From contig JAVBNN010000037.1 of assembly GCA_031551525.1 (NCBI GenBank), positions 1-22,591 of the forward strand: DNA of 22,591 bases, given 5' to 3'. Of this stretch, positions 1 through 7,120 are shown piece after piece (position 1 is the stretch's first letter; every line of letters begins with the position of its first letter). This stretch comes from JAVBNN01 sp031551525. GTDB taxonomy: Bacteria > Bacillota > Negativicutes > Acidaminococcales > JAISLQ01. A model generated the notes under the pieces. The model searched no databases and was not told the DNA's origin. It saw only the letters and a program-made list of their open reading frames with translations. The translations under genes and the position numbers were made by a program.

Positions 1-99
1 GGCTTTTACAATACAAGGCGTGTCAAGGCCAGTCTGGGTTATCTTTCACCCAGACAATTTACTAAATCATTGGCAAAAATGGTTTGTCCAGCAGCCTAG
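1..99 (+). CDS. C-terminal end of IS3-family transposase (OrfB), cut by window edge
   Basis: Reading frame 1 is open from the first base to a TAG at 97-99. It encodes 32 residues containing GFYNTRRVKASLGYLSP, the typical end of the rve integrase core of IS3-family OrfB proteins (family pattern: F/Y-Y-N-x-x-R-x-H/K-x-x-L-G-Y-x-S-P). The catalytic DDE residues would lie before the window. A family-level call is all this short piece allows. I could not find the terminal inverted repeat of the element with certainty; it should lie shortly after base 99. The following IS6-like transposase fragment begins almost at once, so one element probably inserted into, or recombined with, the other. Confidence 0.7.
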   Translation, partial: GFYNTRRVKASLGYLSPRQFTKSLAKMVCPAA

Positions 100-811
100 T
101 TTTTTTGGCTAATTTTGTGTCCGAATTTTTGTTGACTTCCCCTTCGCTTTGTATGTTTTTCCTCGGTAAAAATTCTTTTCGTAATATTAGCCCTATCCTT
201 CGCACTTCATTTAATATCAAGGTTTCACATACTACGGTCAGTAACTGGTGTGTCCGCTTCGCGCCTTTGTTTTATGATATGCGCCTCAAGTTTTTGCCTT
301 TGCTTGATTTTTCTTCCGATGAGTGGCATGCGGATGAAACGGTGGTTAAGGTCGCTGGCGTCAAACATTATTTGTGGTTGGTTGTAAATAGCGAGACAAG
401 GTTTGTACTGGATTTTCATTTGTCGCCATACCGCGATTTCTGCCAGGCCGCCAGTGTGTTAGCCGGGGCGGCTGGACACGGACGACCTGGGGCTATTGTG
501 TCTGATCGCTATAGTGCTTACACGGTTCCTGTAAAGGCTTTTTTTTCTGGCACAACACACATATGAGTTCAAAGTTTTGCTGATGATATTTCAAATAACC
601 TCATCGAGTGTTTCAACAAGCAGTTCAGGCCTGGTACAAAACCAAACAAGGGTTTTCATCTTTTTCCTGTGCGAATAATTTGATTGCGACTTTTGTGTTT
701 TTCTTTAATTTTGTCCGCCCACATTCAGCTTTGAATGGTCTGACTCCGGCTCAAGTTGCTGGACTGCAGCTTTCAAATAAACAAAAACGGGAGTATCCTC
801 TTGTCGCGTGA
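100..811 (+). pseudogene. Broken IS6/IS240-like DDE transposase
   Basis: Pieces of one transposase can be read across two frames. The first frame runs from about 100 and gives VSHTTVSNW, then WHADETVVKV (first catalytic Asp) and IVSDRYSAY (second Asp). It hits an in-frame TGA at 564-566, continues in the same frame with ADDISNNLIECFNKQF (third catalytic residue, Glu), and then loses one base near 626-629. The rest, AWYKTKQGF through FVRPHSALNGLTPAQVAGL, is in another frame and stops at 811. Domain order and motifs fit the IS6/IS240-type DDE fold. The N-terminal zinc-ribbon/HTH part is missing, so the copy is truncated at its 5' side as well as having a stop and a frameshift. It cannot make a working transposase. 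The family assignment is from motif memory, not a search. Confidence 0.72.
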
Positions 812-1163
812 CGATATCTTGAGATTGCATTGCTTAATTTTTCATGTTTACTTTACAGAGCCAATTCATTGATAATCGTGTTATAGCACCAGTTTATCCA
901 AAATATTTTCTCAGATACATTCAAGTCAAAGCATCGGTTTTCCTCCGCCATACTGGCAATAGCTATTTTGAGGCGTTTAGCACACACTGCCACAAAATCG
1001 AGGATTATCAGTCAATACCAAAAAATTTTCGGTTTTTCTTGTGTCAGCAAGCTGAAGATTCTGGCAATAATATTGCCTTGGTGTCATTGAGATTTTTTAC
1101 CCATGCATTCGAGGTAAAAGTCCAGTATTCTAGGTAGCGGCAACAATAGATTAAGCGAACAAG
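812..1163. other. Gene-poor gap between two IS remnants
   Basis: No convincing gene was found in these 352 bases. A plus-strand open frame at 844-1137 has no recognisable motif and no good ribosome-binding site. On the minus strand, two adjoining frames give protein-like strings (for example CAKRLKIAIASMAEENRCF) that could be a decayed coding sequence. I do not recognise a family. Given the neighbours, leftover IS or target DNA is the likeliest content. Confidence 0.4.
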
Positions 1164-1610
1164 TTAAGTGGCTAGACAACGGATTTGAACTGCCACAAGA
1201 AAAGACTTAGAGTTCTTGGCATATCTTGTGGCAATGCCGCGTCAGTGTTTCAACGGCAAAACAGCATTTTCTACCAGATGACGATGTTTGTACAAATACT
1301 TATCATATCCTAGTTGCTCTTGTCGATTCTCTTTGGGTGGAATAACGATTTGCATATCCGATGACAGCGCTTGCGCAATGATAGCATCATTATCATAAGC
1401 GCGATTAGCAAATAAAGTTCCCGCATCAATGCCTTCAATCAGTTGGAAAGCATATTTGCAATCCGCCGCGGTACCTTCTGCAATAATAACTCTGACCGGC
1501 ATACCACGCACCTCCACGGCCAAGTGTATTTTGCTGTTGAGCCCTCTTTGTGCGCGCCATGTCTTGGTTGCCACCTTTAGCGCCTGCGGCACGGTGACGT
1601 TTTCAAACAA
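1164..1610 (-). pseudogene. Broken IS5-family transposase (C-terminal half)
   Basis: The minus strand encodes SKIHLAVEVRGMPVRVII, then LIEGIDAGTLFANRAYDND, IPPKENRQEQ and KYLYKHRHLVENAVLPLKH. This is the second half of an IS5-type DDE transposase; families usually have LLADRGYD, so the second catalytic Asp region reads NRAYD here. At 1242-1244 a TGA stands where the family has Trp. The same frame continues with RGIATRYAKNSKSFLVAVQIRC and ends with TAA at 1164-1166. On the 5' side the frame breaks near 1555: upstream coding potential (RAAGAKGGNQDMARTK) is in a different frame, as expected for the family. The N-terminal half is absent. A stop, a frameshift and a truncation make it dead. Confidence 0.8.
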
Positions 1611-1689
1611 GTGATATATTTGGTTTTGATTGCCTTGACTCTGTTTACAACATAATTGGTAATACTTTTTTAATCAAAATAGATATTAT

Positions 1690-2355
1690 TTACCTCAAAG
1701 ACCGTAAAAGCATAAATGCTTCCGCAGAGTTAACCGAAATGGTCGATCCACGCAGTTGGGCAAGATTTGCCAGCGCCTCTAGCGAACGCGGATGCGGCGG
1801 TTCATAAACCTGTGATTTAAAGCATTGCATTGCAGTAAGCTTTTTATCAAGGTATCCTGTTATATTGATAAAACAATTTGGCATAAAAGCATGCTCGGCC
1901 CGCGGAGCATTCCATTCGGTTTCTGAAAGTGTTTCGTAGGCTAAAACCTCTTTAACACTACAGCTTGCTAGTGGACGCACCGCCACCATAGCCGCCTGCG
2001 CAACTAGCTGATGATCTATATGCATATCACCGGCATGCGGCAAAAATACAATATCCGGGCGCACGTCTTTGACAACTCTATCAATTGAGCCATTAAGTTC
2101 ATAAACAGGTAACTCTTTAAGTGTAACCGCAGCATAATCTAGAAAAATGGTTTCTTTTACACCCATCAACGCATGTGCCTGCCGCGCTTCACGTTTTGTT
2201 GTCTCTCTGTGTTCTTCAGTATAAAGGGGCGCATCGTGGTTAGAAACAATGCATATAAAAACATCGGCACCCTCCTGGGCAAAACGTGATATCACACCTC
2301 CGCAGCCAAGCGTTTCATCATCTGGATGCGGCGCTATAACAAGTATTCGCTTCAT
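1690..2355 (-). CDS. LmbE/PIG-L family N-deacetylase
   Basis: A 221-residue protein of the LmbE-like/PIG-L metal-dependent N-acyl deacetylases, which remove acetyl groups from GlcNAc-type amino sugars. Residues 9-14 read PHPDDE, the metal-binding and catalytic-base motif; residues 112-115 read HIDH, the second metal ligand motif; GCGG at 17-20 follows the first motif as usual. Length is normal for the family. No signal peptide is visible, so it is probably cytoplasmic. The start is ATG at 2355, 13 bases after the formyltransferase stop, so the two are likely co-transcribed. It is the last gene of the glycan module; IS debris follows. I infer that it deacetylates a nucleotide- or lipid-linked amino sugar, giving the free amine used by the neighbouring formyltransferase. 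The substrate is not shown by the sequence. Confidence 0.88.
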   Translation of the reverse strand: MKRILVIAPHPDDETLGCGGVISRFAQEGADVFICIVSNHDAPLYTEEHRETTKREARQAHALMGVKETIFLDYAAVTLKELPVYELNGSIDRVVKDVRPDIVFLPHAGDMHIDHQLVAQAAMVAVRPLASCSVKEVLAYETLSETEWNAPRAEHAFMPNCFINITGYLDKKLTAMQCFKSQVYEPPHPRSLEALANLAQLRGSTISVNSAEAFMLLRSLR

Positions 2356-2368
2356 TATGTTTCTCCAT

Positions 2369-3280
2369 TCATTTGAACTTGCCGCCCACCAAAAATTTCA
2401 TTTGCGGTTCATATTGTGTAATAACCAAAAATTGGTCATCTTTAGTTAAGACATATATTTTTTCATTCTCCATAAAAGCTATTTGTCCCGGCTGCCCTAT
2501 ATACCGCTCGTTTGGCTTAAGTTCGGCCTGCAATATAGTGATTTTTTGCTCCTTATAGTACGTAAATGCCCCGGGGTAAGGCGGCGCAGCCGCTCGAATC
2601 AGGGTATGTATCGTTTTCCCATCTTGCCTCCAGTCTATTGCCCCATCTTCAGGGCGGCGTATCAATAAGAACGATGCTTCGTCTTCATTTTGATTCCAAA
2701 ATTTTGCTGTACCTTTATAAAGATCAGGTATATTCTTGACTATAGCCCTGTCTAATGCTTTACAAACACTGTTATATACATCTGATGCATAGTCATCTTC
2801 CCGAATGATATATGGTTCTTGACACAAGATATCCCCGCTGTCCATTCCTTCATCTATTTTAAATAAGGTTATTTTAGTATCTTTTTCTCCAAGTAAGATC
2901 ATCCATGGTATAGGTGCCCTGCCACGATACTTTGGTAAAGCTGTGGGGTGAAAGCCTATAGAACAACCTTTTACTGAATCTAAAACTTGTGCCGGAATAA
3001 TCTGTGATATGCCTATGACAAACAAAAAATCGGGGTTTTCTTCAACAATACGCGCTGTCAATTCAATTACCTTGCAGAACTTCAAGCACTCTATACCCTC
3101 ACGCTGCGCTATTTCATGAAGCGGATAATAATCTGAAACATTTGCTGCAGCAGTTTCATCCAAAGAGCATATCAGATCAATTTTAATCCCTGCTTTTAAA
3201 AGCACTTCTATTGCCACTTTACTCAACAACACAGAACCAATAAATATCGTTTTAGGATATTTTGCCATTGCCATTGCCAT
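2369..3280 (-). CDS. Formyltransferase-fold protein, probable sugar N-formyltransferase
   Basis: About 303 residues with the formyl_trans_N fold shared by methionyl-tRNA formyltransferase and sugar N-formyltransferases, which use N10-formyltetrahydrofolate. Counting from the first possible ATG (3286), the core reads IGFHPTALPKYRGRAPIP (110-127) and IDEGMDSGDIL (144-154). The catalytic His (H113) and Asp (D149) are present, but the usual catalytic Asn two residues before the His is Gly111. A C-terminal OB-like domain follows from about 205. The setting (sugar transferase upstream, deacetylase downstream) argues for a sugar substrate, not initiator tRNA. Four ATGs lie in a TGGCAA repeat. The Shine-Dalgarno AAGAGG touches the ATG at 3286 but is 6 bases from the ATG at 3280, so 3280 is my chosen start. 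The gene overlaps the end of the sugar-transferase gene by about 29 bases. Confidence 0.83.
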   Translation of the reverse strand: MAMAMAKYPKTIFIGSVLLSKVAIEVLLKAGIKIDLICSLDETAAANVSDYYPLHEIAQREGIECLKFCKVIELTARIVEENPDFLFVIGISQIIPAQVLDSVKGCSIGFHPTALPKYRGRAPIPWMILLGEKDTKITLFKIDEGMDSGDILCQEPYIIREDDYASDVYNSVCKALDRAIVKNIPDLYKGTAKFWNQNEDEASFLLIRRPEDGAIDWRQDGKTIHTLIRAAAPPYPGAFTYYKEQKITILQAELKPNERYIGQPGQIAFMENEKIYVLTKDDQFLVITQYEPQMKFLVGGKFK

Positions 3281-3881
3281 TGCCATCCTCTTTTATAAAA
3301 GCTTTTTTATTCATTATGGGGCTTTTGGTTGCAAATATCTCGGAAACGGTCATCCACAGTATTTTTAAATCAAGCTCTAAACTCATATTATCAACATAAT
3401 ACTTTTCCATCTCAGCTTTTTGGTGGTCAGGAATTTCCCTACCATTTACCTGCGTCCAACCTGTTATGCCAGGCCTTACATTATGCACTCCATATTCATC
3501 TCGTATTCTGATCAGTTCTGTCTGATTCCACAGGGGAGGACGCGGCCCAACAAGGCTCATATCTCCCTGCAAGACATTTATAAGCTGAGGTAGCTCATCT
3601 AAACTTGTCTTACGCATAAAACTACCTATTTTAGTTACATATAAATCAGGGTTCCCCAAATCTGCCGTAGGGGTTTCGGCCGGCGTATTTATTTTCATTG
3701 TTCGAAATTTATAAAGATTGAAATAAGATTTATTAACACCTATGCGTTTTTGCTGAAAAAATATGGGGCCTGGAGACGAAATTTTTATCATGAATGCAAA
3801 TACAATAAAAATAGGCGCTAAAAAAAATAATCCCACTAATGAAAGAGAAAAATCCATAATATGTTTGGTTGTTTTATACAT
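3252..3881 (-). CDS. PglC/WcaJ-type phosphoglycosyl transferase (bacterial sugar transferase)
   Basis: A 209-residue bacterial sugar transferase that would move a sugar-1-phosphate from a nucleotide sugar to undecaprenyl phosphate, the first step of building a surface glycan. An N-terminal hydrophobic re-entrant segment (about 10-32) is followed by PGPIFFQQKRIG (37-48), YKFRTM (57-62), the catalytic Asp-Glu pair in TSLDELPQL (D95, E96), GDMSLVGPRPP (106-116) and RPGITGW (136-142). The size matches the small monotopic PglC type and lacks the long WbaP/WcaJ membrane domain. The start at 3881 has a strong Shine-Dalgarno (GGGGAGGA) about 9 bases upstream, better than the in-frame codon at 3920. 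The C-terminus ends in an Asn-Gly repeat caused by the hexanucleotide repeat. The 4,6-dehydratase gene immediately upstream probably supplies its substrate. Confidence 0.9.
   Translation of the reverse strand: MYKTTKHIMDFSLSLVGLFFLAPIFIVFAFMIKISSPGPIFFQQKRIGVNKSYFNLYKFRTMKINTPAETPTADLGNPDLYVTKIGSFMRKTSLDELPQLINVLQGDMSLVGPRPPLWNQTELIRIRDEYGVHNVRPGITGWTQVNGREIPDHQKAEMEKYYVDNMSLELDLKILWMTVSEIFATKSPIMNKKAFIKEDGNGNGNGKIS
3262..3285. repeat. Hexanucleotide repeat, 4 x TTGCCA, in a two-gene overlap
   Basis: Four perfect copies of TTGCCA (TGGCAA on the coding strand) followed by one more T. In one frame they encode Asn-Gly repeats at the end of the sugar transferase. In another they encode Met-Ala repeats at the start of the formyltransferase, offering four ATG codons (5' ends at 3286, 3280, 3274 and 3268). 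Because the unit is 6 bases, gain or loss of copies keeps both frames intact. Confidence 0.95.
3287..3292 (-). promoter_or_regulatory. Shine-Dalgarno touching the first of four ATGs
   Basis: The coding strand reads AAGAGG immediately followed by ATGGCAATGG. Spacing is 0 to the ATG at 3286, 6 to the ATG at 3280 and 12 to the ATG at 3274. Usual spacing (5-9) favours 3280 as the initiator of the formyltransferase gene. Confidence 0.6.
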
Positions 3882-3890
3882 ATATAGATC

Positions 3891-3898
3891 TCCTCCCC
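3891..3898 (-). promoter_or_regulatory. Strong Shine-Dalgarno fixing the sugar-transferase start
   Basis: GGGGAGGA on the coding strand lies about 9 bases before the ATG at 3881. It excludes the longer open frame that begins at 3920, because this site would then lie inside the gene. Confidence 0.75.
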
Positions 3899-3923
3899 AC
3901 AAAACATATCCTATTTGCAAAAA

Positions 3924-5756
3924 TTACCTATTCGGCTTATATGTCCGCACCAGTTTCTCAAAAGCAGCTACGATAGCTCGCGATGAATATAGGCCCCTGA
4001 TATCTTTGACATTCTGTTTCATTTTTTCAAAATCCACCGGCGTTATATTGGCTACAAATATCTTGCTGTGCTTGGTGGTGGTTGTGCCCTCTTCCGCCGT
4101 AAGAAGCTCTTCAAACAGCTTTTCACCGGTTCGGAGGCCGGTATATTCTATCTTAATGTCTTCACCGGGTATGTTTCCGGAAAGTTTTATTAAATCGGTC
4201 GCCAGATCAGCTATCTTTATCGGCTCGCCCATGTCGAGGACAAAAACCTCACCACCTTGCGCCAACGCACCTGCCTGCAAGACCAGTTGGCTGGCTTCCG
4301 GAATAGTCATGAAGTACCGCTTCATCTCCGGATGGGTCACGGTGACTGGTCCGCCTCTGGCTATTTGCCTTTTAAATAGCGGTATCACGCTGCCTCGACT
4401 GCCTAGTACATTTCCAAAACGCACCGCAGCAAAAATCGTATCACCCGATCGACCGAGGCTGTTGACCAGCATCTCCGCTACCCGCTTGCTCGCACCCATG
4501 ACACTCGTTGGATTGACCGCTTTATCGGTGGATATCATGATAAAACGTTCTGCACCGTGTTTTTGTGCCGCTTCCGCCACTGTCAGAGTGCCAAAAACAT
4601 TATTCTGTACCGCTTCCACCGGCTGCAGCTCCATCAACGGGACATGTTTGTGGGCGGCCGCATGAAAGACCACCTGCGGCCGGAATTCAAAAAACAGCTT
4701 GTTTATCCTTTTCTCGTCTTTAATATCGGCAACAACGGCATGTGTTTTTACCGTCGGATAGAGGCTCCTCAGTTCGTAGTCTACTTCATAGATACTATTT
4801 TCGCCACGCCCCAGAAGGATTATTTCTTTGGGAGCAAGTTTGGCCACCTGCCGACATATTTCCAAGCCGATCGACCCGCCGGCGCCTGTTACCAATACGC
4901 TCTTTCCCTGCAGATAGGTTTTTATTATTTCCTGATCCAGTTTGACCGGATCGCGTCTCAGCAAGTCTTCGACGTCTATATTTCTCAGTTGATCTAGCGT
5001 TATCTTGCCGTCAATAAGTTCATATATGCTGGGCACCATCTTGATGTTGCAGCCGGTTTCCCGGCAAATATTTACTACATCCCTGACTATGCCGCCATCT
5101 ACTGACGGCATGGCTATGATGATTTCATCTATAGCGTATTCTTCCGCTACAACCTTGATCCTGCTACGGTCACCCAGTATCTTGCTGCCGAACATCACCA
5201 TGCCTTGCTTGACTTTATCGTCGTCAATAAACCCTGCCACTTTTCTGCCCGTCCTGTTACTCTGCAGGATTTCCCTGGCAATAATTGCGCCGGCGTCACC
5301 GGCGCCTACGATCAGTATATTTTGTCCGCCCGCGACTTTGCAGGAGTTTTTTTGGTTTGTCCGGTAATGGGAGTAAGTCCTTACGGCCAGGCGGGATGCG
5401 CCAACACCGCCAATGACCAGTATCATGGAAATGATGAGCACACTTCTCGGCAAAGCAAAATTCTGTCCGGAAGCGACCAATAAAAGATAAAATATGACGG
5501 TACTGCTCACCCCGGCGCCGATGATCAGTAGAAACTCCCTGATACTAGCATACCGCCAGATACGGTTATATAACTTGAAGAAATAAAATACTGCCACACT
5601 TATTGCAATAAGTACAGGCAAACTTACTACCGTGTAGTTAAGGTATTTTAGCGGAACATTCCCGTCAAAGCGCAGAAATACCGCCACAAAAGCCGCTGTA
5701 GCAATAGTTATTATATCCAGCGTCACCATAAACAGCGAAACCAGTAATCTGCGCAA
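3924..5756 (-). CDS. FlaA1/PglF/WbpM-type UDP-GlcNAc 4,6-dehydratase (polysaccharide biosynthesis)
   Basis: About 610 residues: four hydrophobic segments in the first ~125 residues, a CoA-binding-like Rossmann domain with ILIVGAGDAG (near 147-156), then the catalytic short-chain dehydrogenase domain with VTGAGGSIG (near 289-297), FHAAAHKHVPLME, and MGASK (near 420-424) holding the Met/Lys pair of this dehydratase family. These membrane-anchored enzymes make UDP-4-keto-6-deoxy-hexosamines on the way to QuiNAc-, FucNAc- or bacillosamine-type sugars. The first in-frame start, TTG at 5771, overlaps the GGGGG that looks like the Shine-Dalgarno. TTG at 5756 lies 8 bases after it, so I chose that. 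Forty-two bases separate the stop from the sugar-transferase start. No aminotransferase lies next to it, so the sugar may be finished by enzymes encoded elsewhere. Confidence 0.9.
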   Translation of the reverse strand: MRRLLVSLFMVTLDIITIATAAFVAVFLRFDGNVPLKYLNYTVVSLPVLIAISVAVFYFFKLYNRIWRYASIREFLLIIGAGVSSTVIFYLLLVASGQNFALPRSVLIISMILVIGGVGASRLAVRTYSHYRTNQKNSCKVAGGQNILIVGAGDAGAIIAREILQSNRTGRKVAGFIDDDKVKQGMVMFGSKILGDRSRIKVVAEEYAIDEIIIAMPSVDGGIVRDVVNICRETGCNIKMVPSIYELIDGKITLDQLRNIDVEDLLRRDPVKLDQEIIKTYLQGKSVLVTGAGGSIGLEICRQVAKLAPKEIILLGRGENSIYEVDYELRSLYPTVKTHAVVADIKDEKRINKLFFEFRPQVVFHAAAHKHVPLMELQPVEAVQNNVFGTLTVAEAAQKHGAERFIMISTDKAVNPTSVMGASKRVAEMLVNSLGRSGDTIFAAVRFGNVLGSRGSVIPLFKRQIARGGPVTVTHPEMKRYFMTIPEASQLVLQAGALAQGGEVFVLDMGEPIKIADLATDLIKLSGNIPGEDIKIEYTGLRTGEKLFEELLTAEEGTTTTKHSKIFVANITPVDFEKMKQNVKDIRGLYSSRAIVAAFEKLVRTYKPNR

Positions 5757-5847
5757 ATCTATATCCCCCAAGCATTTTTGCTAAACCAACACACCTATAA
5801 TATATTCATTGTACCACTTATTGGCAGCTATAGTAAGTGCCTAATTG

Positions 5848-7089
5848 TCAGACTTCTTGCCCTATCGACAATATGTACCTGTTTTCGTCTTTTGTTCTTA
5901 CCGCATAGCCTGCCAAAACCGCGGTAATAATCACAAAAAGAACGCCTTCAGAAAAATCAATGATAAATGAATTGAAAAAATTACAGGCCATATAGGCACT
6001 GAGCGCTGCTATATAAAAATTTCTTTTCTTGTCCGGCAACCGCCAGGCGGCTTTATAGCAAAAAAACAGCCAGCCGAGGAAAACCGTTAGGCCAACAACA
6101 CCTAATTGCACTGCTTCCAAAAGGTAGGCATTGTGGGGGTTATTGACACTGTATTTGTATCTTGGTATGGCATAATAAAAGCTGCCGGCGCCATGACCGA
6201 GTATCGGCGCCTCTTTTATCATCCGCCAGGACTCTTTCACAAAAGCCGTCCGTAAGCCCATGGAGTTATAATTATTGTATTGAACGCCTTGCTCTTGCGC
6301 GGTCAGATACTTGTCTACCTCTTTCATCCCAATATTCAACCTATCCATAGCGCGGTTCGGGAGAGCAAAAAACATGCTTACTGCCAAGAACATACAAAAA
6401 CCGGCTACTACACGCTGTTTGCTGCTAAGCGCCATGAACAACCATACCGCCACAGCTACAAACAGTGCCAAATACCCCGTTCTTCCCCATACCATAAATA
6501 GTATATTGTAGCTGGCCAGTAGCAATAATACCATATATCCCAAGCGCTTAATCCCTTGGCTGTAAAATGTCCCGGACAGCCAAAACATCGCCGACAAAGC
6601 CATGAAAAAATTTTGCGATATGTTCCCCTTAACAACTGTTGGATTTATGGCTTTTACCATCCCGGGGAAAAGGTCAAAAAATCCCGCCAGCAAACTAATT
6701 GCCAATATCAAGACGTTGCCCAGCAAAAAACCTTTCAAAAAATATTTGGGCAAAATGCGATCATATAGAAAAAACAAAGCTAAGGGCAATACATACAGTA
6801 TTTTCTTATGCTTGCCCAACATTTCCACACCATAAGAATTCTCATGCAGCAACAATGAAAGTGCCAGCATAAAAAACAAGAGCGCCGGCAACCAAACCAG
6901 CGGTTGCTTTAAAACCGCTTTTATTTTAGTAAAATCATGTTTTAATAATACGCATAACACAGCCAAGCCCATTGAGATGTTCAGCCACGCTGGCGTAACA
7001 TTGACAGATATTCCCATTAAAAAAGCAACAAATATAAATAAGTAATCGAGGTAACTCTTTTTTGGTGTTTCTTCCGAAAGATTGGTCAT
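5848..7089 (-). CDS. O-antigen ligase/polymerase-like membrane protein (WaaL/Wzy_C family)
   Basis: A 413-residue, very hydrophobic protein with about ten to twelve membrane segments. A large extracytoplasmic loop (about 245-325) contains GLRTAF (R280) and NPHNAYLLEAVQLGVVGL (318-335, with H319), the Arg and His features shared by O-antigen ligases and polymerases of the Wzy_C family. WaaL joins undecaprenyl-linked glycan to lipid A-core in the periplasm. WaaL and Wzy cannot be told apart from this alone; the heptosyltransferase gene beside it and the single copy favour ligase. The start ATG at 7089 has AAGGAG about 7 bases upstream. It lies 31 bases after the GT9 stop and 91 before the dehydratase start, so co-transcription is likely. 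Confidence 0.8.
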   Translation of the reverse strand: MTNLSEETPKKSYLDYLFIFVAFLMGISVNVTPAWLNISMGLAVLCVLLKHDFTKIKAVLKQPLVWLPALLFFMLALSLLLHENSYGVEMLGKHKKILYVLPLALFFLYDRILPKYFLKGFLLGNVLILAISLLAGFFDLFPGMVKAINPTVVKGNISQNFFMALSAMFWLSGTFYSQGIKRLGYMVLLLLASYNILFMVWGRTGYLALFVAVAVWLFMALSSKQRVVAGFCMFLAVSMFFALPNRAMDRLNIGMKEVDKYLTAQEQGVQYNNYNSMGLRTAFVKESWRMIKEAPILGHGAGSFYYAIPRYKYSVNNPHNAYLLEAVQLGVVGLTVFLGWLFFCYKAAWRLPDKKRNFYIAALSAYMACNFFNSFIIDFSEGVLFVIITAVLAGYAVRTKDENRYILSIGQEV

Positions 7090-7120
7090 ACCAGACTCCT
7101 TTTAAAGGTAAGAAAAAAAT

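Noticed and set aside
844..1137. A 97-codon plus-strand open frame in the gap between IS remnants
   Set aside because: No recognisable motif, no good ribosome site, and decayed surroundings; kept only as an unassigned gap.
3882..3920. N-terminal extension of the sugar transferase to 3920
   Set aside because: A strong Shine-Dalgarno lies inside the extension, and the family normally starts a few residues before the hydrophobic segment, as with the ATG at 3881.
3763..4665. A 300-codon plus-strand open frame opposite the 4,6-dehydratase and sugar-transferase genes
   Set aside because: Antisense shadow: no domain, no Shine-Dalgarno, and it spans the junction of two well-supported genes.
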